Part shown: piece after piece, positions 53,206 to 62,131 of the stretch
How positions within the stretch are numbered: the first letter of the stretch is position 1
Layout: every line of letters starts with the position of its first letter
From: a bacterium
Lineage (GTDB): Bacteria > Zixibacteria > MSB-5A5 > CAIYYT01
Length of the DNA: 64,000 nucleotides
Direction of reading: 5' to 3'
NCBI GenBank assembly: GCA_016708315.1
Contig: JADJGC010000004.1
Span: 124,001 to 188,000, forward strand
Notes under the pieces: generated by a model
Databases searched by the model: none
The model's input: only the letters and a program-made list of their open reading frames with translations
Told to the model about the DNA's origin: nothing
Position numbers and translations under genes: made by a program

Positions 53206-53985
53206 ATGACCAATAATCAACCGCTGCTTGAGATCAAGAACCTGAGTGTCTCGATCGAAAACAAGCAGATCGTCAAAGGTCTAAACCTGACTGTTAACCC
53301 CGGCGAGATTCACGCCATCATGGGTCCGAACGGTTCCGGCAAGTCCACCCTATGCTATGCACTTATGGGACATCCCGAATATACCGTCACCGGCGGCGAA
53401 GTCCTCATGAACGGCAAGAACGTACTTGAAATGGAAGTCGATGAACGCTCCAAAGCCGGAATGTTTCTCGCGTTTCAATACCCGGTCGAAGTTCCCGGCG
53501 TAACCCTGCAGAACTTCCTGCGTACCGCCTACAATTCCCACAAGGGCGAAAACGGTACTTCGAAAGTCAACGTCCTCAAGTTCTGGGGATTCCTGAAATC
53601 AAAACTACAGATGCTCGGCATCGACGAATCCTTCGCCAACCGCTATCTCAATGACGGTTTCTCCGGTGGCGAAAAGAAACGCGCCGAGATTTTGCAAATG
53701 GCCGTCCTTGAACCCAAGGTTGCCCTTCTCGATGAAACCGACTCGGGTCTCGATATCGACGCGCTTCGCGCCGTTGCCGAGGGTGTCAACAAACTGATGA
53801 ACCCGACAATGGGTATCGTCATGATCACGCATTACCAGCGTCTGCTCGATTACATCAAGCCGCACTACGTCCACATCATGGCCAGCGGCAACATCATCAA
53901 AACCGGCGGTCCGGAACTGGCGCTGGAGCTCGAGGAAAAAGGCTACGGCTGGCTAACCGGCGACAAAGTCGCGGCAGAGGTATAA
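53206..53985 (+). CDS. sufC: SufC, Fe-S assembly ATPase
   Basis: 259-residue soluble ABC-type ATPase that drives the SufBCD scaffold. Walker A GPNGSGKSTL, signature FSGGEKKRAEILQ, Walker B ALLDETDSGLDIDAL and HYQRLL switch are typical of SufC, including the ETDSGLD form of Walker B. First gene of sufCBDSU; SufB follows after one base. Confidence 0.97.
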   Translation: MTNNQPLLEIKNLSVSIENKQIVKGLNLTVNPGEIHAIMGPNGSGKSTLCYALMGHPEYTVTGGEVLMNGKNVLEMEVDERSKAGMFLAFQYPVEVPGVTLQNFLRTAYNSHKGENGTSKVNVLKFWGFLKSKLQMLGIDESFANRYLNDGFSGGEKKRAEILQMAVLEPKVALLDETDSGLDIDALRAVAEGVNKLMNPTMGIVMITHYQRLLDYIKPHYVHIMASGNIIKTGGPELALELEEKGYGWLTGDKVAAEV

Positions 53986-53986
53986 C

Positions 53987-55402
53987 ATGGCTGATGAAAA
54001 ACCCACACCGGGTCTCAAAATAGACGACTACAAATACGGATTTCACGATCCGGAAAATTATCCGTTCAAGTCCGGCAAAGGCTTGAGCAAGGAAATCGTC
54101 ACTACCATCTCGGAAATGAAAAACGAGCCGGGCTGGATGACTGATTTCCGACTCAAAGCACTCGAGCATTTCCATGCCCGCCCGATGCCTCAGTGGGGCG
54201 GCGGCGGCTTGCTGGAGACTATTGATTTCCAGAACATCCACTACTATGTAAAACCGTCTGACCGTGCCGAACGCAATTGGGAAGACGTTCCTGCCGACAT
54301 CAAGAACACCTTCGATCGTCTTGGCATCCCCGAAGCCGAGAAGAAATTTCTTGCCGGCGTAGGTGCACAGTACGAATCAGAAGTCATCTATCACAACTTG
54401 CAGGAACAATGGGCGAAACTCGGCGTCGTCTTTCTCGATACCGATAGCGGTTTGCGCGAACACGAAGACATTTTCAAAAAATACTTCGGCAAGATCATTC
54501 CCTACAACGACAACAAGTTTGCTGCGCTAAATTCTGCTGTCTGGTCTGGTGGCTCATTCATTTACGTCCCCAAAGGCGTATCAGTCGATATCCCGCTTCA
54601 GGCTTACTTCCGCATTAACACGGAAAACATGGGCCAGTTTGAGCGCACGCTAATCGTCGTCGATGAAGGCGCCTGGGTGCACTACGTCGAAGGCTGTACC
54701 GCTCCGGTATATTCCTCCGATTCATTGCATTCCGCCGTCGTCGAAATCATCGTCCTGCGTAATGGCCGTTGCCGATATACGACTATCCAGAATTGGTCGA
54801 AAAATGTTTACAATCTCGTGACCAAACGCGCGCAGGCTTGGGAAGGCGCCACCATGGAGTGGGTCGATGGCAACATCGGTTCCAAACTCACGATGAAATA
54901 CCCCGCCATCCAATTGATGGGTGAAGGCGCCAAGGGCGAAGTTCTTTCGGTAGCATTTGCCGGTGATGGCCAGCATCAGGATGCCGGCGCCAAAGTGAGC
55001 CACTTTGCTAAGAACACTTCGTCGTCGATTACCTCGAAGTCAATTTCCAAGGGCACCGGCCGCTCGACCTATCGCGGCCTTGTCAAAGTCGCCAAGGGTT
55101 GCACCGGCGTCAAATCCAACGTTGAATGCGATGCACTCCTGCTCGATGAACATTCGCGCACGGACACTTATCCGTATATGGAAATCGATGAAGAAGATGT
55201 TTCAATTAGTCACGAAGCGTCAGTCTCGAAAATCTCCGAGACCCAGTTGTTCTACCTGCAGACCCGCGGTCTCTCCGAAGAGCAGGCCTCGATGATGATT
55301 GTCAATGGATTCATCGAACCGATCGTCAAGCAACTGCCGATGGAATATGCTGTCGAACTCAATCGCCTGATTGAACTGGAAATGGAAGGGTCGGTAGGTT
55401 AA
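53987..55402 (+). CDS. sufB: SufB, Fe-S scaffold subunit
   Basis: 471-residue beta-helical scaffold on which clusters are built together with SufC and SufD. Family motifs include GGSFIYVPKGVSVDIPLQAYFRIN, VHYVEGCTAP, the CDALLLDEHSRTDTYPYMEI region with the proposed sulfur-accepting cysteine, and ISETQLFYLQTRGLSEEQA. It overlaps sufD by one base (TAATG), consistent with coupled synthesis. Confidence 0.97.
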   Translation: MADEKPTPGLKIDDYKYGFHDPENYPFKSGKGLSKEIVTTISEMKNEPGWMTDFRLKALEHFHARPMPQWGGGGLLETIDFQNIHYYVKPSDRAERNWEDVPADIKNTFDRLGIPEAEKKFLAGVGAQYESEVIYHNLQEQWAKLGVVFLDTDSGLREHEDIFKKYFGKIIPYNDNKFAALNSAVWSGGSFIYVPKGVSVDIPLQAYFRINTENMGQFERTLIVVDEGAWVHYVEGCTAPVYSSDSLHSAVVEIIVLRNGRCRYTTIQNWSKNVYNLVTKRAQAWEGATMEWVDGNIGSKLTMKYPAIQLMGEGAKGEVLSVAFAGDGQHQDAGAKVSHFAKNTSSSITSKSISKGTGRSTYRGLVKVAKGCTGVKSNVECDALLLDEHSRTDTYPYMEIDEEDVSISHEASVSKISETQLFYLQTRGLSEEQASMMIVNGFIEPIVKQLPMEYAVELNRLIELEMEGSVG

Positions 55403-56739
55403 TGACTGTCGTTCTCAAAGCGCGCGAAAAAGCCGATCTCTTCGCGCCATTCACTGAAGAATACTTCGCGCAGTTTGCCAAATCACTCAACGGCAGTGAT
55501 GCGATCAATACTTGGCGTCGCACCAGCTTCGACAAGGCAATGCTCGCATCTGTACCGTCCAACCGCGACGAAGATTTCAAATATGTCAACTTCCGCGGCC
55601 TCAACTTCGATGGTCTCAAACCAGCGCAGCTGCAATGGCTGGAGCAGTCCAAGTCCAGTTCGATATTGGCTGCCGGTATTGACAAGATCGAAGACCTTCC
55701 GCAGGAATACACTGTCGATCAGGTCCAGACCGATCCGACACAGAATATCGTCTTCGGCTCATTTGCCGAGGCTCACACTGCCGAACCGCAGCGATTCGCT
55801 GAATTGCTCGATTTCTTTCACACGAAGTTTCTCGGCCGCAAGTTTGCTTTGCTGGCTCAGGCATTCTTGAGTCAGGGTGCATATCTTCACATCAAGAAGA
55901 ACACCGCCGAATCCACGCCGCGCCAGGTGTTCACTCGATTTGCCGGCAGCAAAGTGATGAAGTCATTCTCGACCCTTGCACAGATCGATGAGAATTCGCG
56001 CGGCAGCCTTGTGTGGGACATCGATTCGCAGAAAGACGCTTCCGGTTTGCTCAATAGCACACTCGATGTCATTGTTAAGAGCGGCAGTCATTTGAATTTG
56101 CTTCTGACTCAGCATCTGACCGAACAGATCAACAGCGTTGCGACTGTGCGAGTTTATCTCGAGAAAGACGCGATGCTCGAAATGGCGACGATCACTTCCG
56201 GTGGAAACGTCAATCAGATGGAGATCGACATCAAATTTGCAGGCAGCGGTTCACACGCTCTTGTCAATGGTGTCTATCTTGGCCGCGAGAAAGAGAATTT
56301 CAATCTGCTGACGCATCAGGATCACCAGATTGGCCACACCACTTCCGACCTGTTCTATATCGGCACATTGTCGGGAGCATCATCGTCGAACTATCTCGGC
56401 AAGATCACCATCGCATCCGATGCCCAGCGCTCCGATGCCTATCAGAAGAATCGCAACTTGATTCTCAACAAGGGCTGCACCGTCAACAGCTCGCCGAAAC
56501 TCGAAATCGGCGCCAACGACGTTCGCTGTACCCACGGCGCGACGACGGCAAAGGTTTCCGATCTGGAAACGTTTTACCTTCGCGCTCGCGGAATTGACTA
56601 CCCGACAGCCAAGGTTCTGCTTGCTGACGGGTTCATCTCGCAAGTTACGCCGCGCATCAAATCACCGCTGCTCCAGGGCGGATTTGCGCGCCGACTTGAA
56701 GCCCTGCTCTATCAATGGGGCGGCAAGTCGCTCGAATAA
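55402..56739 (+). CDS. sufD: SufD, Fe-S scaffold subunit
   Basis: 445-residue paralogue of SufB. The N-terminal helical part (INTWRRTSFDKAMLASVPSNRDEDFKYVNFRGL) and the beta-helix are followed by the family C-terminal motif VNSSPKLEIGANDVRCTHGAT and LETFYLRARGIDYPTAKVLLADGF, containing the conserved Cys-x-His pair for cluster ligation at the SufB-SufD interface. It lies between sufB and sufS. Confidence 0.96.
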   Translation: MTVVLKAREKADLFAPFTEEYFAQFAKSLNGSDAINTWRRTSFDKAMLASVPSNRDEDFKYVNFRGLNFDGLKPAQLQWLEQSKSSSILAAGIDKIEDLPQEYTVDQVQTDPTQNIVFGSFAEAHTAEPQRFAELLDFFHTKFLGRKFALLAQAFLSQGAYLHIKKNTAESTPRQVFTRFAGSKVMKSFSTLAQIDENSRGSLVWDIDSQKDASGLLNSTLDVIVKSGSHLNLLLTQHLTEQINSVATVRVYLEKDAMLEMATITSGGNVNQMEIDIKFAGSGSHALVNGVYLGREKENFNLLTHQDHQIGHTTSDLFYIGTLSGASSSNYLGKITIASDAQRSDAYQKNRNLILNKGCTVNSSPKLEIGANDVRCTHGATTAKVSDLETFYLRARGIDYPTAKVLLADGFISQVTPRIKSPLLQGGFARRLEALLYQWGGKSLE

Positions 56740-56794
56740 GTTAATTCGCACGGAGGCTCGGTACTACGAGCCTCCGGTGCTTCAAGAAGGATTC

Positions 56795-58036
56795 ATGCCG
56801 CTCGACATAGAGAAAATCAAGACCGACTTTCCGATCTTTCGGAACACCCACCGCAATAACAAGCCGCTTGTCTATCTCGATTCCGCTGCCACCGCGCACA
56901 AACCGCAATGTGTCATTGATGCCGAATCAAAATTCTACAGCGAAGACTACGGTACTGTTCGTCGCGGAATCTATTTCCTTTCCGCGATGGCGACGGAAAA
57001 ATATGAATCTGTCCGCAAGCTAATTGCCGAGTTCATACAAGCGTCTTCACCGACAGAAATCGTCTACACCCGCGGCGCCACCGAGTCAATCAACCTTGTC
57101 GCCCGCTGTTACGGTGAAAGCCAACTTAAAGCCGGCGACGAAATCATCCTCTCCGAATTCGAGCACCACTCCAATATCGTCCCGTGGCTGATGTTGCGCG
57201 ATCGCATCGGTGTCAAGCTGGTCTACGTCCGCTCCACCCGCGATTGGCGCTTCGACATGGATGATTATTCTGACAAACTTTCCGAACGCACGAAGATCGT
57301 CTCCATTACCGGCATGTCAAACGTCCTCGGCACGATGCCCGACCTCAAAGCCATTACCGCATTAGCGCATGCGAAAGGCGCCAAGGTCCACATCGACGGT
57401 GCCCAGTTGGTGCCGCACATGGGAATCAATGTCAAGTTCCTCGACTGTGACTTCCTGTCGTTTTCGTCACACAAGATGCTCGGTCCCACCGGTGTCGGCG
57501 TGCTATACATGAAACGCGAACTCGGTGAGATTATGTCCCCCTGGCAGGGTGGTGGCGATATGATCGAATATGTCCAGTTCGACGGCTTTACTACCAACGA
57601 GCTTCCTTACAAATTTGAAGCTGGCACTCCCAACATGGCGGGTGTCATCGGTTTCGGCAAAGCCATCGAATACATCAACTCCGTCGGTCTGATCAACATA
57701 ATGATGCACGAACGCGAAACGACCGAGTATGTACTCCGTCGCATGCTCGAAACCGAGGGCATTCAACTATATGGTCCGACCACCGCCGAAAATCGCGGCT
57801 CGGTGTTCTCGTTCAACTACAAGGACTTGCATTCTCACGACATCGGCTCGATGCTCGACTTTAACAACATCGCTATCCGCGCCGGACACCATTGCGCTCA
57901 ACCCTTGATGGGCAAGCTCGGTGTAATATCGACTGCGCGGGCCAGTTTTTACCTTTACAATTCCAAGGAAGATGTTAATATACTGATCGACGCACTGCAG
58001 CAATCGGAAAGGTTCTTGAAGAATGCAGTTAGATGA
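56795..58036 (+). CDS. sufS: SufS, cysteine desulfurase (group II)
   Basis: 413-residue PLP enzyme that takes sulfur from cysteine. The PLP lysine is in DFLSFSSHKMLGPTGVGVLY and the persulfide cysteine in RAGHHCAQPLMGKLG. The ATG at 56795 (MPLDIEKIKTDFPIF) has AAGAAGG before it; the open frame upstream lies inside sufD and is not part of the gene. The stop overlaps the sufU start, pairing desulfurase with its sulfur acceptor. Confidence 0.97.
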   Translation: MPLDIEKIKTDFPIFRNTHRNNKPLVYLDSAATAHKPQCVIDAESKFYSEDYGTVRRGIYFLSAMATEKYESVRKLIAEFIQASSPTEIVYTRGATESINLVARCYGESQLKAGDEIILSEFEHHSNIVPWLMLRDRIGVKLVYVRSTRDWRFDMDDYSDKLSERTKIVSITGMSNVLGTMPDLKAITALAHAKGAKVHIDGAQLVPHMGINVKFLDCDFLSFSSHKMLGPTGVGVLYMKRELGEIMSPWQGGGDMIEYVQFDGFTTNELPYKFEAGTPNMAGVIGFGKAIEYINSVGLINIMMHERETTEYVLRRMLETEGIQLYGPTTAENRGSVFSFNYKDLHSHDIGSMLDFNNIAIRAGHHCAQPLMGKLGVISTARASFYLYNSKEDVNILIDALQQSERFLKNAVR

Positions 58037-58454
58037 CCTCTATCGCGAAGTGATTGTCGATCACTACAACCACCCGCGCAATTACGGCAAACCGGAAAAA
58101 TGGGATATTCTCGTCGAAGGCAAGAACCCCGTCTGCGGCGATGAAATCACCGTCTACATATCGGTCAAGGATGATATTGTTTCCGATGTCCACTTTGAAG
58201 GCAAAGGCTGCTCCATCTCAATCGCCTCCGCATCAGTAATGACCGAGTCTCTCATCGGCAAAAATCTCGATGAGGCTAAACTCGCCCTATCTGATTTCAA
58301 TCAGATGCTTCGCGGTGAAGCCTGCGAACGCTGCGAAGAACTATCCGATACGGCCGCCTTCCAGGGCGTCACCAAGTTTCCAGTCCGCATAAAATGCGCC
58401 CTTCTTCCATGGAAAACCATTGAAGGCGCCATCAACGGTAACGGCAAAAGCTAG
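58023..58454 (+). CDS. sufU: SufU, sulfur acceptor for SufS
   Basis: 143-residue U-type protein. Zinc/sulfur-site residues are visible: NPVCGDEITVY, EGKGCSISIASASVMTE and RIKCALLPWKTI, with the SufU-type insertion GEACERCEELSDTAAFQGV distinguishing it from IscU. In Gram-positive Suf systems it relays sulfur from SufS and replaces SufE; no sufE is present. Last gene of the operon, overlapping sufS by 14 bases. Confidence 0.95.
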   Translation: MQLDDLYREVIVDHYNHPRNYGKPEKWDILVEGKNPVCGDEITVYISVKDDIVSDVHFEGKGCSISIASASVMTESLIGKNLDEAKLALSDFNQMLRGEACERCEELSDTAAFQGVTKFPVRIKCALLPWKTIEGAINGNGKS

Positions 58455-58496
58455 GTCCTCTTTCCTGTCCAACCCGTCTTTTAACTCCATATTAAC

Positions 58497-58525
58497 TTGA
58501 CAATTTCGCTGCAAGTCGATAACTT
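58497..58525 (+). promoter_or_regulatory. Promoter of the first beta-helix gene
   Basis: A perfect TTGACA (58497-58502), 17 bases, and TAACTT (58520-58525) lie about 105 bases before the start codon. Confidence 0.55.
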
Positions 58526-58629
58526 ATTCTTATCCAGTTAACTTTCGAACAAAGTCTCGCTTCTCAGGTGATTCTTCGAGGGTGTATGTCTCTATACTCG
58601 CCTAAAAATCCGCGAAAGGACAGGTCCTT

Positions 58630-61600
58630 ATGATCCGTACCATTCTCATTTTGGTACTGGGGCTCTACTCGTTTGCGCTTTCCGCGACAATTCACGTTCC
58701 GGGTGATCAACCGACAATTCAATCGGGTGCCGACTTCGCGACTGAAGGCGACACAGTATTGGTGGCTCCCGGCATCTATTTTGAGAACATCATCATTGAA
58801 TCCAAGGGCATTGCGCTGATATCGGAAGCTGGCCCCGCATCAACGACGATCATGCCCGCGGATTCCACTCAACGGACGCTTTACGTCCCGTCGAATCAAG
58901 GCCGCAATTTCATCTTGCGCGGATTTACCTTTAAAGGATCGAAAGCTTATGTCTGCGTGGAAATCTACAGCGGCATTGCCGGTGTTTACGACAACGTTTT
59001 CGAGAACAATTTGAGTCACGCCGGTGCGCTTCTCGTCGGTCACGGCGGCGGAACGATTCTTGGTAACGTCTTCCGAAACAACCACAGCACCGAGCATGGC
59101 GGTGCCATGCAGGTCGCCTCTTGGAAACCATTTTTGATTGCCGATAACATCGTGACCGGAAATACGGCGACCTTCGGTGCTGGAATTAACTTGCTCGGCT
59201 CACGCTTCGCTGTCGTCCGCAACAACCTGATCGTTGACAATCACGCCGCCCAGTATGGCGGCGGGATCTACCTCGCTAACGACGATGCTTATCGCAGCAT
59301 CATCCATGACAACACAATCGTCAATTGCACGTCCGGAAACAATGGCGGCGGTGGAATCTGCTTTGGAGGTTGTTATGTCGACTCAGCCTTCAACAACATT
59401 ATAGTGGATTGCGGTGGCTACGGCATCTGGGCTGCCAATAGCGTCGGTTGCTACTTCGACTACAATTGCCTCTCCAATAATACCCCCGACAATTACCAAG
59501 GCGTCGAGACTGGTCCAAATGAACTCCTCTCTGATCCGCAATTTGTCGGTGGCAGCCCATACGACTATGAGCTAAGCCCGACATCGCCTTGTCTCAACTC
59601 CGGAAATCCCGATTCTCGCTACTTCGATCTTGCCGGAGGGCGAAACGACATGGGCGCGACATTTGTCGGAATTCCGCATGTGCCGACAACAATTCGCGTT
59701 CCGCTCGACCAGCCGACCATCCAGGCCGCTGTTTATGCATCGCGAGTAGGTGACACAGTGCTGGTTGCTCCCGGAAGTTATGTCGAGAACGTCCACATTG
59801 TCGGCAGAGGTATCACCCTCATTTCCGAATCCGGCCCGGCTGTGACTTCACTTGCTCCGGCTGACCCTTCGCTCAGAACCCTGCACTTTGAAGACAATAC
59901 CGGTTTGGAGACAATTCTGAGCGGATTTGAAATCACCGGCTCTCAGGCATTCTGTGCCGTCGAAATTTATCGAGGTACTGCACTTGTTAAGGACAATGTA
60001 TTTTCGGGCAACCAAGTCGATGCCGGCGCGCTTGTCGCTGGTCACGGTGGCGGTGCTGTCGTCGGTAACATCTTCACGAACAATCAAGGCTCGTTCCATG
60101 GCGGCGGCATGCAGGTTGCCAGTTGGAATCCGATGTTAATCGCCGACAATACGGTCATCGGCAATTCTGCGACCTACGGTGCCGGGATCAATCTCCTTGG
60201 CGCTTCAAATGCGGTCGTCAAGAATAACTTCATTGTTGACAACCACTCCCTTTCCTATGGCGGCGGCATCTACTTAGCCAACTCCGATGCTGTCAACACT
60301 ATCATCCATGATAATACCATCGTCAACTGCACATCGGGAAATGACGGCGGCGGCGGAATTTGCTTCGGCGGTTGTGCTGATGATACTGCTTACAACAATA
60401 TCATCGTCGATTGCGGCGGAAATGGCATCTGGGCAGACAATTCCTTCAACTGCTTCTTTGATTACAATTGCCTGTTTGACAATCAACCGACCGACTATTT
60501 TGGCGTCCCAATGGGTGACAACGAATTGTATGCAAATCCGCAATTCGTCGGCGGTGATCCGTTTAGCTACGAACTCCAACAGTCTTCACCGTGCGTTGAC
60601 AGGGGCAATCCCGATTCCCGCTTTAATGACACCAACTGTTCAAGAAACGACATCGGTGCCACATTTATCATCATTCCTGAGACTCACGACACAATCCGTG
60701 TTCCTCAAGACTATGCCACCATTCAGGCCGCGATTAACGCTGCCTCTGAGGGCGATGTCGTACTTGTCGCCCCTGGTGAGTATGTTGAAAACCTTGTCGC
60801 CAACGCCAAAGGCTTCTCGTTGATTTCCGAGGCTGGCGCAGAATTGACTACGATCCGTCCGCAGGATCCATCGCTAACGACTCTTCGTCTCTCAACCAAC
60901 TTGAATCATGTATTCCTTCTTCAAGGCTTCACATTTACCGGTTCCGACGCTTATGTTTGCGTTGAAGTTTATCGCGGCACTGCCAACATCATCGAGAACA
61001 TCTTTGATGACAATGATGTTGATGGCGGAGCATTGCTCGTCGGTCACGGTGGCGGAAGCATTGTCAATAACACATTCACTAATAACCGCGGATCGCACCA
61101 CGGTGGCGGATTGCAGGTCGCAAGCTGGAGCCCGATGTTGATCGAGGGCAACACTGTAATCGGCAATACAGCAACGTACGGCGCCGGAATGAACCTTCTC
61201 GGTTGCCGTTATGCCATTGTGCGCAATAACCTGATAGTTGACAATCACGCGACGTCTTATGGCGGCGGTATCTATCTCGCCAATCCTGACGCTGTCCATT
61301 CTCTCGTACACGACAATACGATCGTCAACTGCAGCTCTGGAAATGATGGTGGAGGCGGAATCTGCTTCGGCGGCGTCAGTCTTGATACCGCCTATAACAA
61401 CATCATAGTCGGTTGCACCGGCAACGGCATCTGGGCAGCAAATACTTCAGACTGCTTCTTTGACTATAATTGTCTCTTTAACAACTCGCCTGCTGACTAC
61501 GAGGGTGTTCCAATCGGGTCGAACGAAATCTACGTTGATCCGATGTTTGTTGGCGGTAGTCCATTTAGCTATCAGCTTACAGCGAATTCACCTTGTGTCG

Positions 61601-61881
61601 ATGCTGGCAATCCGGATGACCTTTTCGATGATCCGGATGGCTCTCGAAACGACATCGGAGCATTCCCGCCCGCGTCTGCACTACCTGGAGATGCCGACGG
61701 CAACGCTGTGATTTCCATATCCGATGCGGTTTATTTGCTTAATTTCATCTTCGCGAATGGTCCCGTCCCGGTCGCTCCGGGTACCGGAGACGCTAATTGC
61801 GACGGCAGATGTAACGTTTCGGACCCGGTCTATCTGATTAGTCACATATTCTTGGGTGGCCCGGCTCCCTGCCAGAAATAG
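58630..61881 (+). CDS. Secreted parallel beta-helix repeat protein with three ~334-residue units and dockerin end
   Basis: 1,083-residue exported protein. After a signal peptide (ending FALSAT) come three homologous units beginning near residues 20, 354 and 688 with TI(H/R)VP..Q/Y.TIQ and VLVAPG.Y.EN. Each includes glycine- and asparagine-rich turns such as GHGGG..VGN.F.NN, YGGGIYLAN, DNTIVNCTSGN and GGGGICFGG, the signature of right-handed beta-helices found in carbohydrate-active and adhesive proteins. From about residue 1018 two dockerin-like repeats follow (GDADGNAVISISDAVYLLNFIF, GDANCDGRCNVSDPVYLISHIF), ending in CQK. No catalytic residues can be assigned. Its RBS and first codons closely match the next gene. 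Confidence 0.88.
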   Translation: MIRTILILVLGLYSFALSATIHVPGDQPTIQSGADFATEGDTVLVAPGIYFENIIIESKGIALISEAGPASTTIMPADSTQRTLYVPSNQGRNFILRGFTFKGSKAYVCVEIYSGIAGVYDNVFENNLSHAGALLVGHGGGTILGNVFRNNHSTEHGGAMQVASWKPFLIADNIVTGNTATFGAGINLLGSRFAVVRNNLIVDNHAAQYGGGIYLANDDAYRSIIHDNTIVNCTSGNNGGGGICFGGCYVDSAFNNIIVDCGGYGIWAANSVGCYFDYNCLSNNTPDNYQGVETGPNELLSDPQFVGGSPYDYELSPTSPCLNSGNPDSRYFDLAGGRNDMGATFVGIPHVPTTIRVPLDQPTIQAAVYASRVGDTVLVAPGSYVENVHIVGRGITLISESGPAVTSLAPADPSLRTLHFEDNTGLETILSGFEITGSQAFCAVEIYRGTALVKDNVFSGNQVDAGALVAGHGGGAVVGNIFTNNQGSFHGGGMQVASWNPMLIADNTVIGNSATYGAGINLLGASNAVVKNNFIVDNHSLSYGGGIYLANSDAVNTIIHDNTIVNCTSGNDGGGGICFGGCADDTAYNNIIVDCGGNGIWADNSFNCFFDYNCLFDNQPTDYFGVPMGDNELYANPQFVGGDPFSYELQQSSPCVDRGNPDSRFNDTNCSRNDIGATFIIIPETHDTIRVPQDYATIQAAINAASEGDVVLVAPGEYVENLVANAKGFSLISEAGAELTTIRPQDPSLTTLRLSTNLNHVFLLQGFTFTGSDAYVCVEVYRGTANIIENIFDDNDVDGGALLVGHGGGSIVNNTFTNNRGSHHGGGLQVASWSPMLIEGNTVIGNTATYGAGMNLLGCRYAIVRNNLIVDNHATSYGGGIYLANPDAVHSLVHDNTIVNCSSGNDGGGGICFGGVSLDTAYNNIIVGCTGNGIWAANTSDCFFDYNCLFNNSPADYEGVPIGSNEIYVDPMFVGGSPFSYQLTANSPCVDAGNPDDLFDDPDGSRNDIGAFPPASALPGDADGNAVISISDAVYLLNFIFANGPVPVAPGTGDANCDGRCNVSDPVYLISHIFLGGPAPCQK

Positions 61882-61909
61882 AAAGGCATCGCTGCTTTTT
61901 CAGTTTGAT

Positions 61910-61950
61910 GCGGGAAAAGGCAAACCTAAAGCCTTTTCCCGCTTCTATTG
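61910..61950 (+). terminator. Intrinsic terminator of the first beta-helix gene
   Basis: A perfect 12-base-pair stem GCGGGAAAAGGC / GCCTTTTCCCGC with a nine-base loop, followed by TTCTATT. Confidence 0.8.
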
Positions 61951-61997
61951 CTGCATTTCTGGGAACAAGATTTTTGCTGTCGTGCGCCAGTTTGGTA

Positions 61998-62025
61998 TTG
62001 ACAGAACATGGATATTCAATATTAT
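61998..62025 (+). promoter_or_regulatory. Promoter of the second beta-helix gene
   Basis: TTGACA (61998-62003), 16 bases, TATTAT (62020-62025). The leader of about 100 bases contains a small perfect hairpin AGTCCA-GTAG-TGGACT at 62058-62073. Confidence 0.6.
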
Positions 62026-62131
62026 CTTATAGGTATACTAAGCAACCGCCTGGTTCCAGTCCAGTAGTGGACTTGTGAGGGCAAATGCGTCTTTATTTGA
62101 CAAGTAAATTTCCAGAAAGGACAGGCTACTT